Source of the DNA: Podospora bellae-mahoneyi
Lineage: Eukaryota; Ascomycota; Sordariomycetes; Sordariales; Podosporaceae
Reading direction: 5' to 3'
DNA length: 64,000 bases
NCBI RefSeq assembly: GCF_035222275.1
Contig: NW_026946359.1
Coordinates: 6,510,001-6,574,000, forward strand
Shown here: positions 25,580 to 37,553 of the stretch, piece after piece
Layout of the letters: each line of letters begins with the position of its first letter
Numbering within the stretch: position 1 is the stretch's first letter
Notes under the pieces: generated by a model
The model's database searches: none
The model's input: the letters and a program-made list of their open reading frames with translations, nothing else
What the model was told of the DNA's origin: nothing
Position numbers and translations under genes: made by a program

Positions 25580-26705
25580 GCTGGGCAAAAAAAGTCGCCT
25601 GACAAACAAACAGTAGCCCTGTATCTAGCGCCGAGCGGCGGTTAGCAGTCGTGCTGCGGGAGGGGGAGGTGCGGGGTGCCGAGCAGCTACGTACTTGGTG
25701 AATGAGATAACTCGGGCGCCCAAGAACAGAAGAGACACCAGAGGGAGAGTGAGTTGCTGCGAGAATGAGGGTATAGATGACAGGAGAACGATGCGCCAAA
25801 AAGCTGAAATGGAAAAACGCGCTCTCGCCTTTTTGTTCTACCCGCGACCACCTTTTCCCAACCACTTGGCTGACCCAGCCTGTCAACCCATCCGTCCGCG
25901 CCGGTCCGGCAGATCCCGACACCAGAAACCTCGAGATAATTGGGCAATTCCCAAATGTCCCACCCCCGGAAGGCCAACCGGCAATTAACGAATCGCAGAA
26001 TCGAACAGAACATCGCCGATTCGCCCGCCGCTGCCCCCGGCAACCCTGCATCGCTAACAAAACAAACCCCTGATTCATTCTCAAGAGCAACAAAGGGGGC
26101 TTTTTGGTACAGACTAATGGTAACACATTATTTGATTACATTCATCCTGTCTGGCCTGCTACCTAACAACCCCAGAATTTAATGCACGAAAGGTATAGAA
26201 AACCTCGAGCAAAACTCGAACCTCCAAGCTCGGGTATCTTGCAAAGCATTAGCCCCATCTGTCGCTGAATGGGGGGAGGGGAAACCAAAACACACCCCTT
26301 CCCTGTTTCCCTCCGTCATGCTCCAGCGCTACAAATGCCAACAAAACAAGAATAATCCCCCCAGCCAAGGCCTCCGTCTTATCCATCTGACCCGATCATC
26401 TCCAATGCTTCCTTCTTTTCTCCAAGCTATTTCCCAAACTCAAGGTATACCTGCCGTCAGCACCTTTCACTCCAGTAGTAATATTACCAGACCCTGGTGG
26501 CCAGACTCCGCCATATATAGACGAAGAAACAACCTAGGTCCGAAGACCAAGTGCCAGATGCAGACAGTGGAAAGAAAACCTCCTAAATTCCCTTCCATTG
26601 TGGCCGATAGCTGGTGTGAGAGAATGCCGAAGAAAACAAAAAAAAAACAAAAAAAAAAAAAAAAAAAAAGGTGCAAAGAGGATACTCGTCCGGCCATCGT
26701 CGATA
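25580..26705. other. Spacer: fumarase promoter and kinase 3' region
   Basis: No gene seen. The left part is the fumarase promoter and 5' UTR. The right part is the 3' flank of the protein kinase and contains an A-rich tract at about 26632-26669, on the downstream side of the kinase. Confidence 0.6.
26632..26669. repeat. A-rich tract
   Basis: A run of A broken by single C, just beyond the kinase stop codon. Confidence 0.9.
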
Positions 26706-29700
26706 TTAGGAGTTGAGCGTCTTGATCATCATACTGATCTTCCGCTTGTCGGTAACCATGAGAGCCCGGTTATCGAAAGCAGTGCTGATGGCCTCCACCA
26801 CCTTGTGGAAGCTGCTGGCGGCACCCTTCTCTTGTGTGAACCGAGCAATGCAGAGCTGGTTTCGCTTCCCGTGCTCAATGACGGTCATGAGCTCAATGGC
26901 AAAAGATACTTCCTTGAGGTTGAGATCTAATGACGGAGGAGTGATCAGCAAGCGGACCTCACAAACAATGGGAAGAAAACCTACAGTTCTTGGCAGCGAC
27001 ACGGGCAAAGATGATGTTGCGCTCCTTGTCAACCTCGATATCCTTGATGCCATACTTGCGCCAGTCACGAAGCAAGATCGCCATCTCCTGACGCGCGCGC
27101 CGCTTGGGGATGGCAAAGCAAAGATATCGCATGGCCGGCTTGACCCTGAATAGCCGTGCCAGCCAGTTCTGCTGCACCTCAATCTTACGGCCACCCCCAT
27201 CGCTCTCAGACCAGACACTTTGAGCGGCCATACTGTTGTGCTTCTCCTTAGATCTCTTCTGAGACCTGCCGTCTTCGTGGACGTGCACATCTTCAAACTC
27301 GGAATCTATCATGGCAAGCAAAGTTAGCATGTCACAGCTGAAGACATAGCACAGCGTCTTCTTCTCACCTCCAATAGACATCTTCGGCCCATCCTTGTTG
27401 CTCTTCCAGAACGACAAACCAAACGCCTTCTTCTTCTGAGCGCGCGATGCCGCAGGCTCGTCGATGGAATACGAGACAGGCCTGCTGGGCGGCCCGCTAG
27501 CCTCCGAACCGGCGTATTCCTCGCCGTGCTGGGGGAACGTCCCGGTGGTGGGGGTAACGGCGGGGCTGTTTCCATCCTTGGAGGCGCGTTTGAACCAAGA
27601 TGACACCCTGTTCTTGGGCTGCGCACCAACGCCATTCTCTGTATTGTCAACCGAGCGGGTCGGTTGATGACCCGAGTAGGATGCATGTCTTCGTGACTCC
27701 TGAACAGTGGTAGGGCGTTCGTTCTTGGTTGGATGGAGAGATAGCTTGCGGACGTTGAGCGGCCGCGGAACCGCAGCCAGATCGCCACCTTCTACCGCCG
27801 TTGGCGAGTTCACCACCCGAATGGTGTTCTCAGCCCGGGACAAATAATCCAGCCCTCTGTTCTTAACACGAACTGGGGTTTCTGCAGGGACAGCCTCCGG
27901 GCTGCTCTCATAAATAGATGGAAGCGGGTTGACTGTCTTCACTGAGCGGTTGTGAATCGGATCTGACACCACCCGACGATCAGGAAGATGAATGCTTGAG
28001 CCAGGGTCAAGGAGTGAGACTTTATGCGTTACAGGCGCAACCTCCAGACTCTGCTTGCGGATTGACAGAGGAGAGACGGTGGATTGGGACGGAACTGGAG
28101 GCAATGGTCTACTATACTCTCGCTGATTACTCGCAAACGAGCGCGGACCAGCAAGCGACGACTGCGACATTTGCGCAAAAGACGAATCAGCCAAAGAAAA
28201 GCTCAAGTGGCTGGCTTCACGGCTCTGAAGTAACGTCTCGCTGGGCGCTGACACGAGGAGTGAGCTACCGAAGGCTTCGTCAATGTCTCGGGCAATCGAG
28301 GTATGAAACTGTTTGAGTTCCTCGCCCCAAAGCACCCTCTCCTCCTTCTTGTTGTTGTTGACGTCAGCCATAGACACGGTGGTCGTAGGCCTTGGGGTCT
28401 TGGTGGCTTTCCGTGGCGAGTAGGCATCGCGGTCGTATGTCGTGTTGTCGCCCGCAATGCTAGCTGGGGCAGCCACAGAACCATGTCGGCTTCCCTGATA
28501 CTTCTGACCTTTGCGGACTGCTGAGAAGTCAACCCCACGCCTGGAGAGCCTGCTGCTGACACGAACTCTCGGGGTGCTGTGGTGGCTATGAATTGAGCCC
28601 ATGGAGCCCCGAGGGGTCCGCAGACGACCGGCTGTTGTCGCGGTCCGTTGCGAAGGGGTTCGAAGCTGGTGTCGCACCGAACCACCCTTGGACCTGTATG
28701 AACGATACGAGTGCGAGACAGTGGTGGGAGAACGTCCGATGCCATCCTGAGAGCCATTGCGGTGAATTATAATCTTGGCGTGACTGGCGTACGGGGCAGA
28801 ATGGAACACCCGGGACGCATTGTAAGGATCATAGCTGCGTATTGTGCCCGTTTCGTCCTTGTCTGCTTTCCCCGGCACATTCGAGATGACTGTGAACTTT
28901 GACACTGCTCGTTTCTGACCGTATCGCCCTGGCTGGGTAAACTCGCAAGTGGAGATGCGTTTGCCCCAGTTGGGAGGCTTGAGGTGATGATAATCGCTCT
29001 TCGAGATGGGTACGTTGTTGTTGTAGTTTTCCAACTGGACTTCACGGTGATTATAGAGCAGGTGATAGAACAGTTTCTGATCGTTCGGTCTGCCGGAATG
29101 ATTAGTTATCTGCACTGTCACCGCAATAAAGGCAGGAGAACTTACTTTTCCTGGGCCAACTTGAGCTTGAGCTCAGCTTCGGGGTACGCGTGCCAGAGCG
29201 CCTTGAGCTGTCTCAGAATCTGAATGTCCACCTCCGCCTCAGGGATGGGCGAGACATTGCGTTTCTGCAAACCTGATTGCTGGCGCTGTTCCCACTCGAA
29301 GCATTGCGGAATATCGGGGTACTTGAGGATGAGCGGGTGTTGCCACATCTGGGCCATGGTAATACGATTCGCAGGCTGGGGCACCAGCATCCTCCGGATC
29401 AGATCCTGAGCTTCCCTGCTCAAATGCGGGGGCATGCGGTACTCGGCGCGTTTGGCCTTTTGAATCATGACACCAAGGTCGTCGTCATCAAACGGCAAAT
29501 AGCCAGCAAGCATGACGAACAGGATGACGCCCATGCTCCAAATGTCGACCGCTGAGCCTTTGTAGGCCTGGTGTCGAAGCAACTCCGGAGCCGCATAGTG
29601 AGGACTTCCACAGGCCGTTGTGAGCTGATGGTGTTGGCTTTGTTGCAAAGCCGCCATCCCAAAGTCTGCAATTTTGACCTGACCACTGCTGTGAAGCAGA

Positions 29701-30598
29701 ATGTTCTCCGGCTTCAGATCTCGGTGGCAGATGTTCAATGAATGGCAGTAATCCAGCGCACTCATGATCTGGCGGAAGTAAAAGACGACCTCCCATTCAC
29801 GTAGAGCACCAACGGAGCGGATAAACTCAAACATGTCGCCTTTTTCAACAAATTCGGTGACCATGTAGCTAGCAAGGAGCATCGAGTTAGTCCACAATTC
29901 GAGCACGCACGGGGTATGCTGACTTACATCTCCGACCTGTTCTCCCAAATGTCAAGCAGTTTGATAATGTTTGGATGCTCGATGAGCTTAAGGACGGCAA
30001 TTTCGCGCTCGATAGCTATCGGCATTCGACGAAGACCGCCTTCCGCATCGGTTTGGGGAGTTCGATGTTCGAGCCGGTCAAGATTGGCCAGACTACCCGA
30101 CTGGTTGATGAAGGCGGTGCTTTTGGACAAAATCTTGATGGCCACCAATTGGCCAGTAACACGGTGACGTGCGAGACGAACACGCGCCGAAGTCCCCTTG
30201 CCTAATGTCTTGCCCAGCTGCCAAGGTCCAATGTGTGTCTTGAGCTGTCTTGTGGTGGAGGCATTGGAAGAAACATTGGAAAATTGAGAGATGCGCCGGG
30301 CGGCTTCGAGGTCGACTTCCTGAGAAACAGCTGAAAGATGCTGACTGACTGGCGCAGGGCGTTCTACTGCAACTGGTCGATCTGATGTGCCTTTCGTCTG
30401 ACGCTCGACTTGATGACTTGTACCGGCGACAACAGATGTTGACGAGCCTCTGACAACCTTCTTGGACCTCAATACGTAATTCTCATCATTGCCTTTGTGA
30501 TGGGAACGCGCCGTGCTGACGACTGTTGCATTGTTGACTCGCTTGGTCGTGTCAGCGAGCGGCTGGCGGCCATGTCGCGAGTTGCTGTGCCTATCCAT
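26706..30598 (-). CDS. Hsl1/Gin4-like serine/threonine protein kinase
   Basis: Predicted 1218 residues in five exons: 29928-30598, 29146-29868, 27369-29089, 26985-27305 and 26706-26926. The kinase domain starts near residue 125 (GKGTSARV glycine loop, VAIKIL lysine, HRDLKPEN at about 272-279, ADFG at 291-294, APE) and ends near 400. A long Ser/Arg-rich linker follows. The C-terminal part (LLRDWRKYGIKD...KNYLNLKEVSFAIELMTVIEHGKRNQLCIARF) fits the membrane-binding fungal KA1-type domain. This architecture is that of the Hsl1/Gin4/Kcc4 bud-neck kinases, relatives of Nim1/Cdr2 and of AMPK-related BRSK, which tie septins and morphogenesis to the G2/M switch. The third intron (27306-27368, 63 nt) is in frame and open, and the fourth uses a GTAGGT donor, so these two joints are less certain than the rest. 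The gene is divergent from SMC5. Confidence 0.9.
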
Positions 30599-32040
30599 GG
30601 TTGACGGGATCGAGGGCGGATCAGTACATGGTCCGATGCAGAAAGGACTGTAAGAAGCAAATCAACGATCGGACGGTTGGAAAGTTGCAGTGATAGTGAA
30701 GGAGTCGGTTGGAAGATGTAACCTCGAGAATTAGAAGCTGTAGATGAATTAACGAGTGGTGTTGAGGTCGGACTGGCGATGGAAGGAAAGACACACAAAA
30801 ATGAGCGTGTAAGAAGCTAAACGACTGTGGTGGTGGTGCGAAGGTCAGCACTGCCCGGCGACGATCTGGTGAGAGAAGGAGAGTGGGAGTTGGGGTCGGT
30901 GGGCGGAGTTTGATAGATGCAGCGAGTGGAATGGCGGGGGGTGAAAAGCTTGGGGCCTGAGGGAAGGGCAGGAGCGAGAGAAAGCTTGCATAGCAACCAG
31001 CTTTGTTGTGATCACAACAAAACAACCCGCTGCAACAGAGTCGCTGCCAGGCTCGCGTGGGCCTGAAAAACCAGTGCTTCAATGGGGCTGGCCAGTAAGA
31101 TGGAAACGCGATATGACATGGAACCATACAGTGCATTTTACGGCTTGCTCGTCGTCACCTACTATGCAAGGGGAAGCTCGGTGTCCCGAGTTTCGAGCTG
31201 AAGGCATTCGGAAATTAAGACCCTTGGGGTGTTTTCTGCCAGGATCCAACAGTACACGCTCTTGTGTGCTGGCATCAACTACCCATACGAGCAGTTTGTC
31301 GATGATAACACGCATGTACCCAGTGTGAGAGAATGCTCTGTGTTGTCCGTACCGGTATATCTCAGTGCTGGTGTGGAAGAGTGCGAGGAATGCAGCAGAA
31401 GCATGGTGTTTTGTTTTTATGTGCGATGGAATTCCAGACAAAACTGGTTGTGCCAAGTATTCTGGCCCCAAAACACGATCCCAGAACCACTTCTTCATGC
31501 CAATACATCTAAAACTACTGATCTGATCCATGATACACAATATCTATCTACCCATGGTGAGAACCTCTGGTCCCCGGCAAAGGGGCTCCTCCGTTCTTTC
31601 GAGCCCACTTGTCATCATGAGATTCGAAATGATACACCCATATTTTGTATTGTCCCGAACAGTTGTACTGTAACAGATCGAAATTTCACGGGCACTCGCA
31701 CTCGAAAACCCATCCACCTTGTCGTTCTCCTCCGTTGATAGCAGCTGTGATGTTGAACTTGGAACAGCCGAATATAATGTCTTACCTAAGCAACAGCAGT
31801 CGCCGTGCACGGACTTGGGTATGGATTGCAGTTCCACCTTTGAGTTTACCAATTAACCCCAACCCCACCACGCGCTGCAGCAAACGCGACGCGTTCTGAA
31901 CCTCTTGAAGGCCACGCTGTAACCGACGAAAGGCGTGCATATTCCCTGTGGATTTTGGTCTTTCGAAATACCCTCTTTCTCGGAAGAGTCTTTGACGGAA
32001 AGCGATTTACCCAGTCCATTTACTCCTTGGCTTGGGCGAA
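30599..32040. promoter_or_regulatory. Divergent promoter region, kinase / SMC5
   Basis: 1.44 kb between two start codons pointing away from each other. No reading frame in it is convincing. It contains a perfect 20-bp palindrome at 31002-31021 and presumably both promoters and 5' UTRs. Confidence 0.6.
31002..31021. promoter_or_regulatory. Perfect 20-bp palindrome
   Basis: TTTGTTGTGATCACAACAAA reads the same on both strands with no spacer. It lies about 400 bp upstream of the kinase ATG and about 1 kb upstream of the SMC5 ATG. A dimeric regulator site is a possibility; no factor is assigned. Confidence 0.5.
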
Positions 32041-35000
32041 ATGGCGCCAACGACCTCGCTGAAAAGAGCCGCCCCAGATGATGCCGACGACTACAGCTTC
32101 CTGCGACGAAGAGGGCGAGATGGGCCACGGGCTTATCACGATAATGACACTGCCGCGACCGAAGCGGCAAGTACATTCCAACCGGGTGCAATTGTGCGTG
32201 TGAAATTACGCAACTTCGTTACCTATTCCGAAGCCCAATTCTCTCTCGGACCTAACCTGAATATGGTTATTGGGCCAAACGGCACAGGGAAAAGTTCGCT
32301 GGTCTGTGCCATTTGCTTGGGACTTGGTTATCCACCGAACGTACTGGGGAGGGCGAGTACTTTTGGCGACTTCGTCAAGCACGGCAACGATGAGGCGGAA
32401 CTCGAGGTTGAGCTACAGCGGAAGCCTGAAGATGCCGAGAACTACGTCATTGGGCTTGTCATCAGGCGCGAGGATAATAGTCGGAAGTTCACTATCAACG
32501 GAAGCCGTTCCACCCTCAAGGATGTTCAGAGGCTTATGCGGAGCCTTCGTATTCAGATCGACAACCTATGTCAGTTCCTACCACAGGACAAGGTGGCGGA
32601 GTTTGCTGGGTTGACTCCGGTAGAGCTGTTGGAGAAGACTCTGCATGCCGCCGCGCCACAGGACATGATTGTGTGGCAGCAGGAATTGAAACAGGGATTC
32701 AAGGAGCAAAAGGAAGTGCAATCCATCACGGACAAGACTCGCGAGGACATCAAGAGGATGGAGGACAAACAGCGGCTTCTGCAGGCGGATGTCGACAAAC
32801 TTCGCGAGAGAAAGGCTATCCAGGAAGCGCTGATCAAACTGAAGCAACTTCGACTGATCGCTCAATATCAAGAGGCCAGGGAACACTTTAACGATGCCAG
32901 AATGCGTAAGAAAGAGTCACAGCGCGCCTATAAGAGGCTCGAAAGAAGCGTCGCGCCTGCCCTCGAAGCAGTCAATAGAAAGCAGGATTATTCTCGCAAA
33001 GTTAGAGGCGTCGTAACTCTTCGGCGACGAGAATTGGAGCAGGCTGTAGCCGAGGCCGACAAAGCGCTGGGTCCGGTGGAATCAGCAAGTGGGAAAATGA
33101 CGCAGATGGAAAACGCGATTCGGACGGAGGAAGACAATTTCAAGGACAAGAGGAAGCGGATGGGTGCTTTGAGGAAGGAGATCACCGATCTGAAGGCAAA
33201 GTACGCACAAAAGCCCAAGGAATTCAAGGCTGGTGAATGGAACCTCCAGATTGTGGGTAGTTTGAGCAGTTATGTACACTCGAAAGGTTTGTGTCACTGA
33301 CAGTTTTGACAGCGAGAGCTAGACCACCAGAAGCGCGAGAAGCAGCAGAAGGCCTTGGATCTTGTCCCAGAACGTGACGCTATCAAGACGGAGGGATATG
33401 GTTTGAGGCAACAGAAGATGGCATTGGTGCAGGAACTGGAGGCCCTGGACTCGCAAGAGGGCCAACTTCTCAACCAGCTCAAGAACATGAACCCTGATGC
33501 AGCAGCGGGCTGGGCCTGGCTCAAAGACAACCAAGGAGGGTTCGAAAAGGAAGTCTTTGGGCCTCCCATGCTAACGTGCTCCGTTAAAGACAAGCGCTAC
33601 AAGGACTTGGTCCAGTCCATGCTCCAGGGATCTGATTTCTTTTGTTTCACGACACAGACCAGAGCGGACCACAAAAAGCTGAGCGACCAGCTGTATGGGA
33701 CTTTGGGCCTTTCCGTTACTGTTCGGACTTGCTTTAGCTCGTTGGATTCCTTCAAGCCACCTATGCCTAAGGAGCAGCTTTCATGGTATGGCTTCGATGG
33801 CTATGTTCTCGATTTCCTCGACGGACCCGCTCCCGTGCTGGCCATGCTTTGCGCAGAGAAAAGACTACATCAGTCTGCCCTTAGCTTGAACGAGATTTCC
33901 GATGACCAGTTCGAGCAAATCCAAAAGGACGAGCTCATCAACTACTTTTCTGCTGGTCGCAAGTTTTATCGTATCATGCGCCGGAGAGAGTATGGGCCGG
34001 GGGCGGTCTCTACGCGCGTCACTGAGTTCAGCGAGGGCCGGTTCTGGACAGACCAGCCGGTTGATGGTTCTGAAAAGCTCGAAATCAGACGCAAGATCGA
34101 GGAGATCGATGGCAAGACTGATGAGTTGCTGACAAAGTTGAAAGAAGTGGCCGAGAAGCACAAAACACTCACAGCGGAGATCAAGGAACTTGAGGAGAAG
34201 AAGGTATGTATCTTTTCCTGTCGCATACCTGGATATAACTAACCAACTATCAGAGCGGTTTAATAGCGCAGAAGAACCAGTTGCAAGCCGAGTTTACGCA
34301 GTGGAACGGCCTGCCGGACAAGATAGGTATGACAGACCCCTGGCAGTGGACCCGATTGTGAGTGTATTAACAGAGCCGCTTCCAGATGCCAAAGAAAAGG
34401 TACAAGAACGCACCCAGAAGGAGCTTGACGAGGCCAAAGCTCGCAGGGTGGATCTTATGAGGCAACTCGACGATGCCACCGTGGACATGTCCAAGGCCGT
34501 CATCAAACACTTCGAAACGCTTGGTGCTATCCGTAAAACGCGACAAAAACTCCTCGAAGCCCAAGTCTGGGAGCTGGAGGCCGAATCGGATGTCAAGTGC
34601 CTCAAAGATAAGAACGCCGAGATCACAGCCAGACTAGAAGACGAGAAAGCAAAGGTGGAACAGGCTAAGAAGGATGTCGAGGAGTTCAGACAAACTGCCG
34701 GAGAAGCTCAAGACAAGGTCAGCGAGTTCTTGAACGATGAGAACAGGGTGGCCCTTCTGGCAGCTGCTCGGGACAGGACAGTGGCCGAGTTTGAGGGATT
34801 AATCGCGGCAGAGCAGGCGAAGCTGGAGATGATCGAAGCGGGTAACCCCCAGGCGCTGGAAGAGTACGAGCTTTACGCCCAAAAGATCGAACAGATTCGC
34901 CATGCTGCGGAAAACCAGGAGACAAGGCTGGCCCAGCTCAACGCCAGAATCGAGGAGATCCAGAGCCAATGGGAGCCCCGCCTAGACGAGCTCGTCGCAC

Positions 35001-35500
35001 AGATTAATGATGCTTTTAGCTATAACTTTGAGCAAATCAGCTGTGCCGGCGAAGTTGGTGTCCACAAAGACGCGGATTTTGACAAGTGGGCTATCGATAT
35101 CAAGGTCAGATTCCGTCAGGGGGAGACGCTTCAGCGGCTCGACCAGCACAGACAGTCCGGTGGCGAGCGTGCCGTGTCAACCATTTTCTACCTGATGGCT
35201 TTGCAGGCTCTGGCTCAGGCGCCATTCCGGGTGGTGGACGAGATCAACCAGGGTATGGACCCGCGCAACGAGCGTATGGTTCACGAGAGGATGGTGGAGG
35301 TGGCGTGCCGAGAGCATACAAGCCAGTATTTCCTCATCACACCCAAGCTGTTGTCGGAGCTCCGGTACGATCCTAGGATGATGGTTCATGTCATTGTCAG
35401 TGGAGAGCGGGTGGATGAGACGAGCACGACGAAGATGAACTTCGGCAAGTTTGTACAGATACAGAAGAGGCTGAAGGCACAGGCAGGGAGGCTGTGGTGA
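32041..35500 (+). CDS. smc5: SMC5, SMC5/6 complex ATPase
   Basis: Core ATPase of the SMC5/6 complex, which acts in recombination repair, replication-fork stability and rDNA maintenance. Predicted 1096 residues, normal for the family. Four exons: 32041-33252, 33313-34203, 34254-34326 (only 73 bp) and 34386-35500. Walker A (GPNGTGKS) is at residues 78-85. Long charged coiled-coil arms run from about 200 to 450 and 650 to 900, around a hinge in the middle. The C-terminal head has the ABC signature SGGERAVST at about 983 and Walker B FRVVDEINQGMD at about 1006-1017, the SMC5-typical form. The first donor is GTGGGT, weak but the only one that keeps phase. The frame extends three codons upstream to a TTG, so the ATG at 32041 is taken as start. 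Confidence 0.96.
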
Positions 35501-35946
35501 TACCATATGCCGAGGAAATGGGCGCCGGGGACTTTAGTTGCAAGCGTTGCTTTAGGGCATGACGATATTCACATCATGTCGACAGCCAGTTGGAAGGAAT
35601 GGAAATCTAGCTGTTTGATGATGTCGTGCCCCAGCCACATGGTGGGCATACAATTAGAACATGGAAATGTTTACCTAACACGCTTGCTTTTGCTCAAGCT
35701 ATTCATCCATTGCATGGATCTGTCAGGGAACCGATATTTGCAGACTTCCATGAAACCCCTTCGCACGTGGAAGACCCCAGGGGTTCCCTGTGATATCATT
35801 GCCGAGCCGCAAACAACAATTGCTTGATGTCCCACCAGAAGACCCTGAAAATCCAGCCGATGGAACCCGCCAAGGTGGACTGGCAGAAGCAGGCAGCGCC
35901 AAGAGCGGACGGGAAGGGCACAGACCACTTGAGAGACAAATGTCAA

Positions 35947-35954
35947 TGACGTCA
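35947..35954. promoter_or_regulatory. TGACGTCA (CRE) palindrome
   Basis: Exact 8-bp consensus for CREB/ATF-type bZIP factors (Atf1/AtfA class), about 875 bp upstream of the small gene at 36829 and beyond the SMC5 stop. Confidence 0.4.
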
Positions 35955-36441
35955 ATATCCACTTTGCGGAGACAGGCCACGCGCGTGGTGCGCAAGCGTC
36001 GCCTTTGAGGACTGTCGAATCAGAATGCGGATCAAGCCACAGTTCGGGAGGTGGCCGGTACGAAGGTGGTACTCTTGCGGGCTGTTGTACATAACTGGAA
36101 GAGTAGGTGAAGTCATTGCGAAGAGGGATGGGCATGGAGACGAGGAGCCGCGTCTTCCGAATGTCTTGTGCGGGCAGGAAGTCATGATACATGGGGGATC
36201 TGACGATTTGATTTCGAGATGGCTGGCAAGCAGCGCACCTTCAACCCGCTCGAATCCAGGCTGTTGGCTGGCCAGCAACTCCAAGCTAGAAGGGTAGCTG
36301 GAATGCAGAACCCAACAAATCCCCCATCCCAAAAAAGAAACATGCCATCTGATGCTTTCCATTTTCGCAAACTGATTGATCGACGACAGGGGTGTGTTAG
36401 TGGTCGGTCGGGTAGAAAACAAAAAAGCAGACAATGCCAGG

Positions 36442-36449
36442 TGACGTCA
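36442..36449. promoter_or_regulatory. TGACGTCA (CRE) palindrome
   Basis: Second exact CRE consensus, about 380 bp upstream of the ATG at 36829, at a usual promoter distance. Confidence 0.5.
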
Positions 36450-36791
36450 CATTCGGGCCAGAGACGACCACCAGACTGACCAGTTGACCAGTGACGATGA
36501 CGGGGGCGCCAGTTCAGCCAGCCCAGCCAGCAGGAGCAAACAGAACAGGACAGGAACAGGTTATTGACGGAGACGCATGTGGTAGTGGCTGCTAGAAAGC
36601 TGTGTTCAAAGAAACGGAACCAAGTCGTGGGGTAAGTTTGGTATATTATCTTCCCATCCCACCACCAGAGTGTGATTCCGTTTTTTTCTTTCTTTCATCA
36701 GCATCAACAGACACAACACACAAATACAAAGTATTTGCTTGCGACTTTGAATAAACCACCACCACTTTACCACAAACAAACAATCACCAAT

Positions 36792-36816
36792 CAAACCAAA
36801 CCAAACCAAACCAAAC
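36792..36816. repeat. (CCAAA)n repeat in 5' leader
   Basis: Four to five tandem CCAAA units ending about 12 bp before the start codon of the 81-residue protein. Confidence 0.85.
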
Positions 36817-36828
36817 CTACCAGTCAAC

Positions 36829-37144
36829 ATGGGCGCCGTCGTCTCTTGCGTATGTCTCCTCCTCCTCCTCCTCCACCATCTTTCATCACTAGCGACTGAT
36901 AACTAACCGTTTGAAACAGATCCAGAGTGCTCTCCGCACCATCGGCCGCACAATCATGGCCATCATCAACGGCATCGGCAACATCATCATGGCCATCGTC
37001 AACGGCATCATCAACTTCCTCGGCATCATCGTCGGCTTCCTCACCTGCAACACCTGCGGCGGTCGCCGTCGCCACGGTGGCACCACCACCCGCAAGAGCA
37101 GAGGGTTTGGGAGGAGGAGACATGGGACTACTGCTGCCATTTAA
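36829..37144 (+). CDS. Small, probably lipid-anchored membrane protein (81 aa)
   Basis: Two exons: 36829-36849 (seven codons) and 36920-37144. The intron has GTATGT, a CTAAC branch site and CAG. The product begins MGAVVSC: Gly2 with Ser6 fits an N-myristoylation site and Cys7 a palmitoylation site, so membrane anchoring at the inner leaflet is inferred. Residues about 12-50 are an Ile/Gly/Asn-rich hydrophobic stretch with a repeating pattern (IMAIINGIGN, IMAIVNGIIN) that suggests an amphipathic or membrane-inserted helix. After FLTCNTCGG, which contains a CxxC pair, the tail is Arg/Gly/Thr-rich and basic. I know similar small MG-starting proteins as uncharacterised fungal proteins; no function is assigned. 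Because exon 1 codes for only seven residues, the gene is easily missed. Confidence 0.8.
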
Positions 37145-37553
37145 GTCCCATCAACACAACCACAGCTCATGATTGATGGGAAAGGGGAAGATTTCTTTTG
37201 TTATCGATGAATGGGATATGAACTGGCGTTTTTTCTCTTTTGCAAAGCGACGGAGTGGAGGATAATGAATAAAGATACCCAAATACCCAGACTGCGTTTC
37301 TTACGCGGGAGCAGTCAGGAGGGGAGGCGAGGAGGAGGGGAGGAGGAAGGGCATTGCGGTTTGATGGGGGTTACCTACTAGATAAATACATCTTTCATAC
37401 GGCATACTCTTGGAATGATTTTTGTGTTTGTGTTACTGGATATGTTTGAATGTCAAACCGACAACCAAACATTTTTTTTTTATTTATTTTTTTATGCATC
37501 TACCTCCCACCTCATACCACATATCGACACATCTACACCCTCCGCTCAGTCGC
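37145..37553. other. Shared 3' spacer between convergent genes
   Basis: About 400 bp between the stop of the small gene and the stop of rad1. It contains an AATAAA at 37268-37273, suited to be the polyadenylation signal of the plus-strand gene, and a T-rich run near 37471-37494. Confidence 0.6.
37268..37273 (+). terminator. AATAAA polyadenylation signal
   Basis: Exact hexamer about 125 bp after the stop codon of the 81-residue protein gene. Confidence 0.5.

Larger units (their letters stand above)
35501..36828. other. Spacer with promoter of the small lipid-anchor gene
   Basis: 1.3 kb without a supportable gene. It contains two full CRE-type palindromes (listed separately). A CCAAA pentamer repeat sits directly before the next start codon, in what is probably a 5' leader. 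Confidence 0.55.

Noticed and set aside
25580-25609. Ten extra N-terminal residues for fumarase
   Set aside because: The extended frame begins with TTG, not ATG; the ATG at 25579 already opens a good import leader.
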